From Bacteroidota bacterium (GTDB taxonomy: Bacteria; Bacteroidota; Bacteroidia; Chitinophagales; Chitinophagaceae): a stretch of DNA of 43,957 nucleotides. The position numbers and the translations under genes are program-made. The notes beneath the pieces are model-generated. The model searched no databases, had not been told where the DNA came from, and saw only the letters and a list, made by a program, of their open reading frames with translations. The stretch lies in assembly GCA_026391115.1 (NCBI GenBank), contig JAPLER010000068.1, positions 1 through 43,957 on the forward strand. Direction: 5' to 3'. Below, in pieces: positions 33,573 through 42,119 of the stretch (positions within the stretch are counted from its first letter, which is position 1; every line of letters begins with the position of its first letter).

Positions 33573-34451
33573 ATGAAAAAACTTTTCTTACTCACCATTG
33601 TTGCATTTGTAACTGCATTTTTACTAGGCTATAGTTTTAAAAAAAATACACCAAAACCTCTGACACCAGAGTGTTACATAAGTTGCTATAATGCAGAAAC
33701 CAGAGAAATGATAGCACTAGATGCTTTAAAAAAAGGTTTCTCTAGCCTGCATACCGCACCCATAAATTTTGTACTGGAAAATCCAAAAGGAAAAAATATT
33801 AAATATACTGCAGCAGATGGAACTACTTGCAATGCCTATTTTATTAAAAGTAAAAAGAAAAGTAAAAATTGGTTATTTGTAATTCAGGAGTGGTGGGGTT
33901 TAAACGACTACATTAAAAGAGAAGCTGATAAATATTCAGATGATTTAAAAGATGTAAATGTTATTGCATTGGATATGTATGATGGCAAAATTGCCACATC
34001 GCCTGATAGTGCAATGAAATATATGAGTACATCAAAAAAAGAAAGATTGGAAACTATTGTAAATGCCACTATAAACTATGCTGGAAAAAAAGCAAACATT
34101 TACACAGTAGGTTGGTGTTTTGGTGGTGGTTGGAGTTTACAATCAACAATATTAGCAGGCAAGCAAGCAAAAGGTTGTGTTATGTACTATGGCAGGCCAG
34201 AAAATAATATTGAGAAATTAAAGACAATAAACTGTGATGTGATTGCTTTGTTTGGCAACCAAGATAAAGCCATCAATAAAGAAATTGTAAACAAGTTTGA
34301 AGAAGATATGAAAACTGCTGACAAAAAAATGTTTTTGTATAGATATGAAGCTGGACATGGTTTTGCCAATCCATCAAATCCAAGTTATAATAAAGAATTT
34401 ACAAGTGATGCTCATACCAAAGCAATTACTTTTTTGAAAGAAAGAATGTAG
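33573..34451 (+). CDS. dienelactone hydrolase-family protein, exported
   Basis: A 292-aa alpha/beta hydrolase with an N-terminal hydrophobic signal or anchor (residues 4-22) and then the dienelactone hydrolase domain. The catalytic Cys is in G-W-C-F-G-G-G, Asp in F-G-N-Q-D-K, and His in E-A-G-H-G-F-A-N-P, the classic Cys/Asp/His triad. The W-G-L-N-D-Y block and N-V-I-A-L-D-M-Y-D-G pattern match the family. Between the anchor and the domain there is a Cys-rich region (P-E-C-Y-I-S-C). The periplasmic location suggests a substrate other than the cytoplasmic chlorocatechol intermediates. A strong terminator follows. Confidence 0.87.
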   Translation: MKKLFLLTIVAFVTAFLLGYSFKKNTPKPLTPECYISCYNAETREMIALDALKKGFSSLHTAPINFVLENPKGKNIKYTAADGTTCNAYFIKSKKKSKNWLFVIQEWWGLNDYIKREADKYSDDLKDVNVIALDMYDGKIATSPDSAMKYMSTSKKERLETIVNATINYAGKKANIYTVGWCFGGGWSLQSTILAGKQAKGCVMYYGRPENNIEKLKTINCDVIALFGNQDKAINKEIVNKFEEDMKTADKKMFLYRYEAGHGFANPSNPSYNKEFTSDAHTKAITFLKERM

Positions 34452-34470
34452 GTAAAAGTATTTTTTCAAT

Positions 34471-34509
34471 AAAGAAAAAGCCTCGCAAATTTTGCGAGGC
34501 TTTTTCTTT
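34471..34509. terminator. bidirectional terminator between DLH gene and tRNA-Ser
   Basis: A perfect inverted repeat aaagaaaaagcctcgcaaa / tttgcgaggctttttcttt around a single T. It ends 3 nt before the 3' end of the convergent tRNA gene, so it can terminate both transcripts. Confidence 0.92.
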
Positions 34510-34511
34510 AG

Positions 34512-34596
34512 CGGAGAGAGAGGGATTCGAACCCCCGGACCTGTAACAGTCAACAGTTTTCAAGACTGCCGCAATCGACCACTCTGCCATCTCTCC
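34512..34596 (-). tRNA. tRNA-Ser (anticodon TGA)
   Basis: An 85-nt class II tRNA on the minus strand. The acceptor GGAGAGA pairs with TCTCTCC. The D arm has A-G-A-G-T-G-G-T-C. The anticodon arm CAGT-CTTGAAA-ACTG gives anticodon TGA, reading UCA codons. A long variable arm follows, typical of tRNA-Ser, and the T arm has G-G-T-T-C-G-A-A-T-C. The discriminator is G and the CCA end is not encoded. Confidence 0.97.
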
Positions 34597-34808
34597 AGTT
34601 GCAAAATAATAGGTTGAGTTCTTATCCACCAAAAAATATTAATAATAAAAACGAAAAATCTTTGAAATGCTTGCAAATGCTGCATTTCAACAAACTCGAA
34701 AATACAAACAAGCATTTTGTCAAAATTCAAAAAATATACTGCCAATATTTCCTCTTTCTTTGAGTGGCAAAAAAATTGACTCTGTGGTTTTCTCAAAAAA
34801 AGAATGTA

Positions 34809-35366
34809 ATGCAAGAAAAAGAAACTGTTGAAATAGAACAAGAACCAGTAGAAATGAATGTGAATGCAGATGAAAATCCTGCTGGTAATACCCACTTAAA
34901 CGAGCCTGTTAATGAAAGCGAAGTTGAAAAGCTACAAGCAGAGTTAGCTGAGCAAAAAGATAAATTTATACGTTTAATGGCAGAATTTGAAAATTATAAA
35001 CGTAGAACCAGCAAAGAAAGAATTGAATTGATACAAACGGCTGGAAAAGATGTAATTATTAGTATGCTTGATGTTTTGGATGATGTAGACAGAGCAGAAA
35101 AACAATTGCAATCTACTGACGACATTGCTATACAAAAAGAAGGCATTCAACTTGTGTTTAATAAAATAAGAAGTAATCTTTCTAGTAAAGGTTTAAAAGC
35201 AATGGAAAGTATCAACACAGATTTTGATGTCGAAAAGCATGAAGCTATTACCGAAATACCTGCACCCACAGAAGATTTAAAAGGAAAGGTTTTAGACGAA
35301 GTGACCAAAGGTTATTATTTAAATGAAAAAATTATACGATTTGCTAAAGTAGTTGTAGCGAATTAA
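34809..35366 (+). CDS. grpE: nucleotide exchange factor GrpE
   Basis: Releases ADP from DnaK in the heat-shock chaperone cycle. From ATG at 34809 it is 185 aa. An in-frame GTG at 34764 would add 15 atypical residues. The acidic N-terminus is followed by a long coiled coil (about 40-95, L-Q-A-E-L-A-E-Q-K-D-K-F-I-R-L-M-A-E-F-E-N-Y-K-R-R) and a C-terminal beta domain with V-D-R-A-E-K-Q, H-E-A-I-T-E-I and V-L-D-E-V-T-K-G-Y. dnaJ starts 56 nt downstream, so the pair is an operon. dnaK is not adjacent. No CIRCE element is visible. Confidence 0.96.
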   Translation: MQEKETVEIEQEPVEMNVNADENPAGNTHLNEPVNESEVEKLQAELAEQKDKFIRLMAEFENYKRRTSKERIELIQTAGKDVIISMLDVLDDVDRAEKQLQSTDDIAIQKEGIQLVFNKIRSNLSSKGLKAMESINTDFDVEKHEAITEIPAPTEDLKGKVLDEVTKGYYLNEKIIRFAKVVVAN

Positions 35367-35379
35367 TTCACAATAATCG

Positions 35380-35406
35380 AATTGACAAGTAACTTTTTTG
35401 TCAATT
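35380..35406 (+). promoter_or_regulatory. hairpin between grpE and dnaJ
   Basis: A perfect 9-bp inverted repeat (aattgacaa / ttgtcaatt) with a 9-nt T-containing loop in the 56-nt gap. It might attenuate or protect the dicistronic message. It does not resemble CIRCE, which is longer and has the TTAGCACTC half-site. Confidence 0.45.
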
Positions 35407-35422
35407 TGAAAATTGATTTTAT

Positions 35423-36561
35423 ATGTCAAAAAGAGATTATTACGAAATACTTGGGGTAGGCAAATCTTCATCTGCCGATGAAATAAAAAAAGCTTACCGA
35501 AAAACAGCAATGCAATTTCATCCAGACAGAAATCCTGGTGATAAAGCAGCTGAAGAAAAATTTAAAGAAGCAGCCGAAGCTTACGAAGTTTTGAGTGATG
35601 CAGATAAGCGTGCTAAGTACGATAGATTTGGTCACCAAGCATTTCAGGGAGCAGCAGGTGGCGGTTTTCATAACACAAATGCTGAGGATATTTTTAGTCA
35701 CTTTGGTGATATTTTTGGAAATGCTGGCTTTGGAGATTTTTTTGGTGGTGGTGGGCAAAGGCAACGTGGCGGTAAACAAACTGGTCAAAGAGGCAGTAAT
35801 TTACGCATAAAAATAAAATTAAATTATGCAGATATAGCTAAGTAAAAGTAAAAAAACATATTGTTTGTGATACTTGTGGTGGTAATGGTGCTAAAGATAA
35901 AAGTAGTTTTCAAAGTTGTAATACTTGTGGTGGAAGTGGTCAAGTACGCAGAGTGCAAAATACTTTTTTAGGTCAGATGCAAACTGTAACTACTTGCCCA
36001 ACTTGTAGTGGCGAGGGTTCTATTATTACTGCACGATGTGGAAGTTGTAAAGGAGAAGGAAGAATGTTTGGTGAAGAGATGATTAACATTGAAATTCCTG
36101 CTGGTGTGCAAGAAGGTATGCAATTAAGTATGAGTGGCAAAGGAAATGCTGGTGAACGTGGTGGCTATCCTGGTGATTTAATCATACAAATTGAAGAAGA
36201 ACAACATCCAGAACTACATAGGGATGGGTTGAATGTAGCTTATGATTTATTCATATCTTTTCCTGAAGCAGTATTTGGCACAGAAGCAGAAGTGCCAACT
36301 ATTACAGGACGAGCAAAAGTTAAAATTCCTGCTGGCACACATAGTGGAAAAATATTGCGTTTAAAAGGCAAAGGGTTCCCCGAAGTGCAAGGTTATGCAA
36401 GAGGCGACCAAATGATATATGTAAATGTATGGACTCCACAAAATGTAAGTAGTGAAGAGAAATCTACGCTAGAAAAATTGAGTAAAAGCGACAACTTTAT
36501 ACCGAGACCAGACAAAAAAGAGAAAAGTTTTTTTGAAAGAGTTAGAGAAGCATTTAGTTAA
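35423..36561 (+). pseudogene. dnaJ: chaperone DnaJ, broken by a short internal deletion
   Basis: Hsp40 co-chaperone of DnaK. The J domain (residues 1-70, with F-H-P-D-R-N-P-G) and G/F-rich linker are normal up to D-I-A-K and a stop at 35845. The shifted frame from 35842 then reads V-K-V-K-K-H-I-V-C-D-T-C-G-G and carries all four C-x-x-C-x-G-x-G zinc motifs (C-D-T-C, C-N-T-C, C-P-T-C, C-G-S-C) and the C-terminal domains to F-S. Homologues have about six more residues (N-G-V-T-K-type) between D-I-A and V-K-V-K-K. The phase change needs a loss of 3n+1 nt, for example 13 or 16. Given dnaJ's importance, assembly error is suspected. Confidence 0.92.
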
Positions 36562-36571
36562 TACCTAATAT

Positions 36572-36610
36572 AAAGAAAGAGGCAAGTTATTATAACTAGC
36601 CTCTTTCTTT
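36572..36610. terminator. bidirectional terminator after dnaJ
   Basis: A 12-bp stem (aaagaaagaggc / gcctctttcttt) with an inner GTTA/TAAC extension, 10 nt after the dnaJ stop and just before the convergent hypothetical gene. Confidence 0.88.
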
Positions 36611-36632
36611 GTATTAGTCTTCCTTACCACTT

Positions 36633-37109
36633 TTATCGCCTACAAACCAATCTTCTTTGTATTTGTTGAATATTTACTTTCTCCTCATCGCTCAATTTTT
36701 TATTGCTGTTAATGTTTTGCTCAAGCACTCTTAATCTATCTCTTAGCATTACAATTTTATGAAAAAAATCTTCAACAGGAATTTCTTTTGGCTTCAATGT
36801 TTTATCAAAAGGTTGCAATAACATCATACCTTTTTGCCAACGTTCGCCTAAGTAAACAGTTTCTTGCAAGCCGCCCCACATCTTTAAGATTTTTAACAGA
36901 GATTTTTCCACTTCATCTGTTGTTTCAATTTCTGTAGAAACATTTTCTGGCATTATATCATCTAATAAATTATCGGTTTTATCAATTTCTTTAATACCTA
37001 TATTGATAAAAGAAATTAAATATGTTGCATATTTTACAGCAATAATTACACCTGGTCCGTGGTATTGATGTGTAAGTCTTGTGCCTATTCCTAAAAGTGT
37101 TTGTTCCAT
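36633..37109 (-). CDS. conserved hypothetical protein, apparent C-terminal frame loss
   Basis: A 158-aa cytoplasmic protein starting M-E-Q-T-L-L-G-I-G-T-R-L-T-H. The N-terminal part H-Q-Y-H-G-P-G-V-I-I-A-V-K looks like a short SH3-like barrel, followed by a charged helical region. The C-terminus I-Q-R-R-L-V-C-R-R is basic and unlike the rest. The other frame at 36614-36658 reads K-E-D-W-F-V-G-D-K-S-G-K-E-D and then a stop, which looks like the genuine acidic end. A missing segment of 3n+2 nt near 36659-36670 would explain both. No function is known. The gene is located 50 nt downstream of the DUF4954-like gene on the same strand. Confidence 0.6.
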   Translation of the reverse strand: MEQTLLGIGTRLTHQYHGPGVIIAVKYATYLISFINIGIKEIDKTDNLLDDIMPENVSTEIETTDEVEKSLLKILKMWGGLQETVYLGERWQKGMMLLQPFDKTLKPKEIPVEDFFHKIVMLRDRLRVLEQNINSNKKLSDEEKVNIQQIQRRLVCRR

Positions 37110-37123
37110 AACTCTCTTTTGTT

Positions 37124-37172
37124 GTTTATCGTTTATAGTTAGCTATTTATTACTCTTATTTATAACTTAAAA
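37124..37172. repeat. heptad-period repeat between the hypothetical and DUF4954-like genes
   Basis: Seven 7-nt units: gtttatc, gtttata, gttagct, atttatt, actctta, tttataa, cttaaaa. It covers the intergenic gap and runs into the 3' end of the DUF4954-like gene. Confidence 0.5.
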
Positions 37173-39425
37173 TTCTTTTTTATTGCATTGACAATCTTTA
37201 CAAATTTTTCTGTTTCTGTTTTTTGGTGCTTAATGAAACTATTTTCAGCAAAGCTTCCTAGCACATTATTCATTTCTACATCGCTATCATAAACCATTTT
37301 CCTAAACTCATTGCTGTAATCTTTTTCACGAGATGTTTCTATGTTTTTTGTAATCCATTTTTTTGTTTCAATAGCTTGAGGTAATAAAGTTGAAAACAGT
37401 TTTACATCTATTTTTTTAATTGAATGAATTGTATATAGAAGGCTTAATGCGTGTTGTAGTTTTTGAGTTGCATAATTGCTACTTGCATTTGTATAAAATA
37501 AATGTACATCATCCCAACTCTTTATTTTATTGGTTTTGATTTTTGTCTTCAAGGTTTCAACTTCTGTTGTAACTATCAATTGTCCACCAATATTTTGCCA
37601 AGTAGTTTGTTTTGCAACAGGCATTTTCTTAAATACTTCATCAATACTTTTTACTTTATTTACATTAATAAAATCTATTAAGCAGTTGGTTGCATAGTAG
37701 TTTATTAGATTTAAAAAAATATGATAAGCATTTGCTGTTTTCAGTAGCACTGCTTTGCGTTTATTATTTTCAAAAACATTTCCATCCACTTCAATTTCAT
37801 TACAAAAAACATCTTTGTTCAGCAACAATTCTTTACCTTTTCTTATACATTCTTCTTTTGAAAAAGAAGAATTATTTTCTTTGCAAAACGCCTTACCAAC
37901 AAGCTCTTCAAGTAATATTAATGATGCATATATTTCACTTATTGTATCTGGTGCTAAACTTGCATATTCTAAGTGTTGAATTTTTTCTACACGTTTATCT
38001 CTGTCAAAATATTTCCATTCGTTACGAGCTAGTGCATACATATTATACATAAACCAATATGCTGGCATTATTACCAATTTATCATTTGTAACGTCGTTAC
38101 TTACCAATGAAAAAGGAATTGGAATATTTAATTCGTTACTATAATCTCCTTTGGCAACAATAGTAAAACTGGCAAATTTTGAGTTGTGTTTTAAACTTAC
38201 ACACAAACCTGGCCAAAAGCCACGCCCAGCAATAATTTCACCATCTGCACCACGAGAATTATGATTACTACCAAGTGTTGCTCCTGCTGCTAAATTGCTT
38301 TGTCCGTATAACATTGCAGCACATAAAAAAGAGTTATTATGATGTTGTTCGTGTGAATAAAATATCAATGAATTTAAAACCTCGCAGCAAGAGATTGTTG
38401 AGTTGTAACCAAGAAAAGAATTCAATAGTCGAGCACCGTATTTTAATTGCGAATGTGATGATGTAATAAAATCTTGCTCCATATTTTAATTGAGAGTGAT
38501 TGGCTGTAATAAAACGAACAGCTTTAACGCCATAAAAAATTCTGGAGCCATAACCTACAATTCCATTAACCAATTCACAGCCTTCTCCTATTTGCGTTCT
38601 TCCTTCATTATCGCCACTGTTAATGGTTAAATTTTTTAACTTATTTGCACCTTTTATATAAGCATCTTCACCTACCCAAACATCTTTAATGCTTGCACTA
38701 TTTTTTATAATAGTTCTACTGCCTACTTTGCCATAAAAACCACGGGTAGTAGTAAATTTTTTTTCTGTTAATTCTTTTAACTTATTTAAAAATGCTTCAT
38801 CATCTCTATACTTGCTCCATAAATATGCATCGCCAGGTTGCATACCATTAAATGGCAAAACTTTACGACCTGCATTTTCATTGCATATTTCTAGCCAAAC
38901 ACGTTTATTTTCATCTTCTCCATCTTTTACCAAACCATTGCCAAACTTGGCAGTACTGCTGGTAACCATTTCATTTATGTTTATTAAAATGGCTTCATCG
39001 CCAATAATATAATGTGATAAATAATTGACATTATCTACAACAACATTATCGCCAAAATCGCAACTAATAATATTACTGTTATATAAGCCAACTGGCGTAG
39101 TTAAATCACTAAAAGATAAGCAAATGGATTCTAGTTTACCTATTCTAATTAACCCATTAAACTTGCAGTTTTTAACTAACTCTGGATTAAAAGATTCGCC
39201 AACAAAAATATTGTTCCAGTTATCGCTGGTATTGTTATTACGAACAAGAACTTCTATTTCATAAGCAGTTAAGTGTCTATAATTTCTGCCACTTCTTTCT
39301 TGCTGATTTCTTAAATAATATTCATCCTTTCCTTTGGGTAAATATTCTTTAGCAATAAAGTTATAGCCTAGTTGTGCTATAGGTGTTTTGTAAATTATAT
39401 TTTTTGTAGCGTTACTTGGCATCAA
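37160..39425 (-). pseudogene. DUF4954-like beta-helix protein split by a 43-bp duplication
   Basis: One long gene seen as two frames. The first (39425 to about 38500) begins with L-T-A-Y-E-I-E-V-L-V-R-N and proceeds through left-handed beta-helix-like hexapeptide turns (I-G-K-L-E-S-I, I-I-S-C-D-F-G-D-N-V-V-V, I-Y-G-V-K-type). The second (38482 to 37160) carries S-C-C-E-V-L-N-S-L-I-F, H-E-Q-H-H-N-N-S-F and G-R-G-F-W-P-G-L. Both match the DUF4954 family, large sugar-nucleotidyltransferase-like proteins of unknown function. Both ends of the break encode S-Q-L-K-Y-G-A-R, because a 43-bp imperfect tandem copy lies at 38433-38518. Removing one copy restores a single frame of about 740 aa. Confidence 0.8.
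38433..38518. repeat. imperfect 43-bp tandem duplication in the DUF4954-like gene
   Basis: Copy 1 is 38433-38475 and copy 2 is 38476-38518, roughly three quarters identical by eye. Both encode S-Q-L-K-Y-G-A-R. The 43-bp period is not a multiple of three and shifts the frame. Confidence 0.75.
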
Positions 39426-39484
39426 TTATTAATGATTAATTGTTAGTGATTAATTGTTTAATTCCTAATTCCATTTGCTAATTC
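39422..39484. repeat. heptad-period repeat at the GT4 3' end
   Basis: Nine 7-nt units such as tcaatta, ttaatga, ttaattg, ttagtga, ttaattg, tttaatt, cctaatt, ccatttg, ctaattc, covering the last GT4 codons and the gap to the DUF4954-like start. Confidence 0.6.
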
Positions 39485-40615
39485 AACTATGGTTTTGGTT
39501 AAAATACTCCAACTATACTTTTTCTTTTCTTCTTTTATATTTACAATAAAATGTTCTTCTCCAAATGTATAGAGTTCTTTTATTTTTTCAGCAATCGAAA
39601 TTGCATTAGGCTCGGCTACTAATCCTACTTTTTCATTAGGTACTAGATCTGGTAAGCCGCCCACATTGGTTACAAGCATTGGTTTTTCGTAATGATAAGC
39701 CAATGGCGTAACACCACTTTGTGTGGCGTTTTTATAAGGTTGAATAACAAAATCGCAGGCACATAAATAGTATCTTACTTCACTATCTGGTATAAAATCT
39801 GTTTTTAAAATCAATGATTCTTTAATGCCTAAACTTTCTATCAAATCATCATATATTTTTTTATCATCATAAAACTCGCCAGCTACTAATAATTTTAAAT
39901 GTTGAATGTTGAATGTTGAATTATTATTAGCTTTTAGCTCAGCCATTGCTTCAAGCAACAAATCAAGTCCTTTATATTTTCTTATAAAACCAAAAAACAA
40001 AATGATAGGTTCTACAGCATTTAGGCCTAAGTGTTTTCTGGCTTCTTGTTTACTTATTTTTTCTCCAAAATTATCGTATAATGGATGTGCAATTTTTATG
40101 GAAAGCTTATTGGTAAAAAGTTTTAAATCTTTCAATACTTTATCACTCATTGTAATAACAGCATCTACTGGTTTTAAAAAATATTTTGTTAATACTGTGT
40201 CGCCAATTCTTTTTTCGTGGGGTATAATATTGTCGGCAATGCAAATAATTTTTGTGTATTTATTGCTTTTGGCAATGCGTAAAATAGTGCCAAAACAAGG
40301 CCCCATAAAAGGCATCCAAAATTTAACAACAATAATCTCTGGTCTCAATCTTTTTAATTGCAATCCAATTTTGATCCAGTTAAAAGGATTAATGGAGTTA
40401 ACACAAACCTTGATGTTTAAATTTTTTGGTGCAGGCTCGCTGCTAAATTGTGTTGTGCCAGGAAAAAGAAAACCAGGATATTGTAAAGAGAAAGTATAAA
40501 TGGTTACATCAAAATTTTCTTCTTGAAATTGAGTACAAAGCCTTTCGTTAAAACTTGCTAAGCCACCACGATAAGGATATGTTGCACCAAGCATTACTAT
40601 TTTTTCTTTTTCCAA
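39458..40615 (-). CDS. glycosyltransferase family 4 protein
   Basis: A 385-aa cytoplasmic GT-B enzyme, TTG start at 40615 giving M-E-K-E-K-I-V-M-L-G. The N-terminal Rossmann domain has Y-P-Y-R-G-G-L-A-S-F-N-E-R-L, the acceptor-domain signature of GT4. The C-terminal donor domain has F-G-F-I-R-K-Y-K-G-L-D-L-L-L and A-T-Q-S-G-V-T-P-L-A-Y, the E-x7-E-like nucleotide-sugar region. Residues near 230-240 (N-N-N-S-T-F-N-I-Q-H) are encoded by three copies of a heptanucleotide and appear inserted before L-K-L-L-V-A-G. It is likely a surface-polysaccharide or LPS sugar transferase, given the nearby heptose enzyme. Acceptor unknown. Confidence 0.87.
   Translation of the reverse strand: MEKEKIVMLGATYPYRGGLASFNERLCTQFQEENFDVTIYTFSLQYPGFLFPGTTQFSSEPAPKNLNIKVCVNSINPFNWIKIGLQLKRLRPEIIVVKFWMPFMGPCFGTILRIAKSNKYTKIICIADNIIPHEKRIGDTVLTKYFLKPVDAVITMSDKVLKDLKLFTNKLSIKIAHPLYDNFGEKISKQEARKHLGLNAVEPIILFFGFIRKYKGLDLLLEAMAELKANNNSTFNIQHLKLLVAGEFYDDKKIYDDLIESLGIKESLILKTDFIPDSEVRYYLCACDFVIQPYKNATQSGVTPLAYHYEKPMLVTNVGGLPDLVPNEKVGLVAEPNAISIAEKIKELYTFGEEHFIVNIKEEKKKYSWSILTKTIVELANGIRN
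39901..39942. repeat. heptanucleotide repeat inside the GT4 gene
   Basis: gttgaat three times head to tail (39901-39921), then tattatt, agctttt, agctcag in the same register. The three perfect copies total 21 nt, so the insertion keeps the frame. Confidence 0.75.
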
Positions 40616-40641
40616 ATGAAATATTTTTAATTTGTAGCTTG

Positions 40642-40649
40642 CAAATTTA
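40642..40649 (-). promoter_or_regulatory. putative -7 element for the GT4 gene
   Basis: TAAATTTG on the minus strand, a perfect TAnnTTTG match 26 nt before the TTG start at 40615. A TTG lies 23 nt upstream of it, at the upper limit of usual spacing. Confidence 0.42.
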
Positions 40650-40678
40650 TGATGTTAGGTAAGTAAATGATGCAAAAA

Positions 40679-40706
40679 AGGTTGTTGGATTAGCACCCAA
40701 CAACCT
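40679..40706 (-). terminator. terminator of the DNRLRE/T9SS gene
   Basis: A perfect 10-bp stem (aggttgttgg / ccaacaacct) with an 8-nt loop, 22 nt after the stop of the downstream-reading gene. The A-run at 40673-40678 becomes a U-run in the minus-strand transcript. Confidence 0.78.
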
Positions 40707-40728
40707 CTAGATTTATAAAAGATAAATA

Positions 40729-41901
40729 TTAATTTACTATAAACTTACTTGTTTTTATTTCTCCATTAACTAAAACAAGTCTTACAGTATAAATACCTTT
40801 TGGAAATCCTTTAGTGTCGACTACCAATTTATCTTGACTAACTTTTGATTGCATCACTATTCGTCCTAAATAATCATTTATAAATATTTGCTTAGCATTA
40901 TTACAATCAATATTAACAAAAGTATTTGTAGGATTAGGATAGATATTTATAGCTTGTTGATGATTGCTAAATATTACTTTTTCTACTTTGCTATAATTAA
41001 ATTTTCCATCTATATATACCATTTTTAAACGATAATAAACAGTACTATTTATAAACGAAGCATCAGTAAATTGATATGTATTATTATCAAATGTATTTTT
41101 TGCTTTTATACTTGCAATGGTTTCAAAACTTTTTGCATCAAGACTTTTTTCAATGTAAAACACTTTAACATTTTTTTCTTTATTTGTGTTAAAAGTTATA
41201 CTTACATCACTTTTATTTTGTGTGGCAGTGAATGATAAAAGTTGCAGTGGCAATGGATTTGTATAACAAATTTCTAATCTAAGTTGGGTTGCTAGCGAAC
41301 TCATTCCACTATTAAAAAACAAAGTGTTGTAATAATCTTCAACCTGTAATCTTAAAGTGCCTCCATAATTTGAGATTGGATTGATGACCCAATCTTGCAC
41401 CATAGCAGTCATATCTAAGATATAGCTTTGCGTATCTGATAAACTTTGAGGAAGTGTAACTCGATTTATTGTATCTGTTGTTGGGTGATTTGTCCACGCA
41501 ATTGTATTAGTGTCCCAACTAACTGTGTTTCTTTCAATAAATGCGTCGTTTGCTGTGCCATAAGTTGGTTTATGTGGTGCAAAACTTGGAATTGTAGTAT
41601 CGGGGTATAAAAACAATTTTGCACTATTTATAGTAGCACCAACTGGTATGCTGGCTAAATCAAATTTAAAAATGGTTCTAGAATTATAATTTGGCGAACC
41701 GTGAGTGTTATCAGTCCAAGCAAAACAGTTGAAATTATCTTTCCCAATACTAACACTTGATGAAAAAGAACTATTATCGGTAACTTTTACACTTAAAAAT
41801 GAGTTGTCTGAACCATAAATAATTAAAGATGAATTAACACATTGCCCATTTGCCCCAAAACCTACACTCAATAATAAAAGAGAAAGAAAAAAATGTTTCA
41901 T
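40729..41901 (-). CDS. secreted DNRLRE-domain protein with T9SS sorting tail
   Basis: A 390-aa exported protein. The signal peptide ends near G-A-N-G-Q. Residues about 30-215 form a DNRLRE-like beta domain with the hallmark R-T-I-F-K-F-D-L-A-S-I-P-V-G-A-T and W-T-N-H-P-T, often found in surface proteins with carbohydrate- or matrix-related roles. A fibronectin-like region (about 225-310) follows. The last 75 residues (I-Y-P-N-P-T-N-T-F-V-N-I, then K-G-I-Y-T-V-R) are a type A C-terminal sorting domain recognised by the type 9 secretion system. The protein is predicted to be exported across the outer membrane. A hairpin follows the stop. Confidence 0.88.
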   Translation of the reverse strand: MKHFFLSLLLLSVGFGANGQCVNSSLIIYGSDNSFLSVKVTDNSSFSSSVSIGKDNFNCFAWTDNTHGSPNYNSRTIFKFDLASIPVGATINSAKLFLYPDTTIPSFAPHKPTYGTANDAFIERNTVSWDTNTIAWTNHPTTDTINRVTLPQSLSDTQSYILDMTAMVQDWVINPISNYGGTLRLQVEDYYNTLFFNSGMSSLATQLRLEICYTNPLPLQLLSFTATQNKSDVSITFNTNKEKNVKVFYIEKSLDAKSFETIASIKAKNTFDNNTYQFTDASFINSTVYYRLKMVYIDGKFNYSKVEKVIFSNHQQAINIYPNPTNTFVNIDCNNAKQIFINDYLGRIVMQSKVSQDKLVVDTKGFPKGIYTVRLVLVNGEIKTSKFIVN

Positions 41902-42119
41902 AATTGGTTAAAATTTAATTTGTTCTTATATATAATATAGACGCTAAAAATAGTAAAAACGTTGCCTGAGAGATGATATTTATTTTAAATTACATACCAT
42001 TTACCCATTAAAATATAAATTAAAATTCAAACATATAAGTGAGTAAATTTCTATCATTTTGTTTATTTTTAAATTCTTGTGTTTCAAATTCATAATCTTG
42101 CAACTTAAAAATTAATACA

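Noticed and set aside
34426..34895. Minus-strand ORFs across the tRNA and grpE start
   Set aside because: They overlap the tRNA-Ser and the terminator and have no protein-like features.
41902..42119. Riboswitch or small RNA in the gap before the GHMP kinase
   Set aside because: AT-rich with no conserved aptamer core or stable hairpin recognised.
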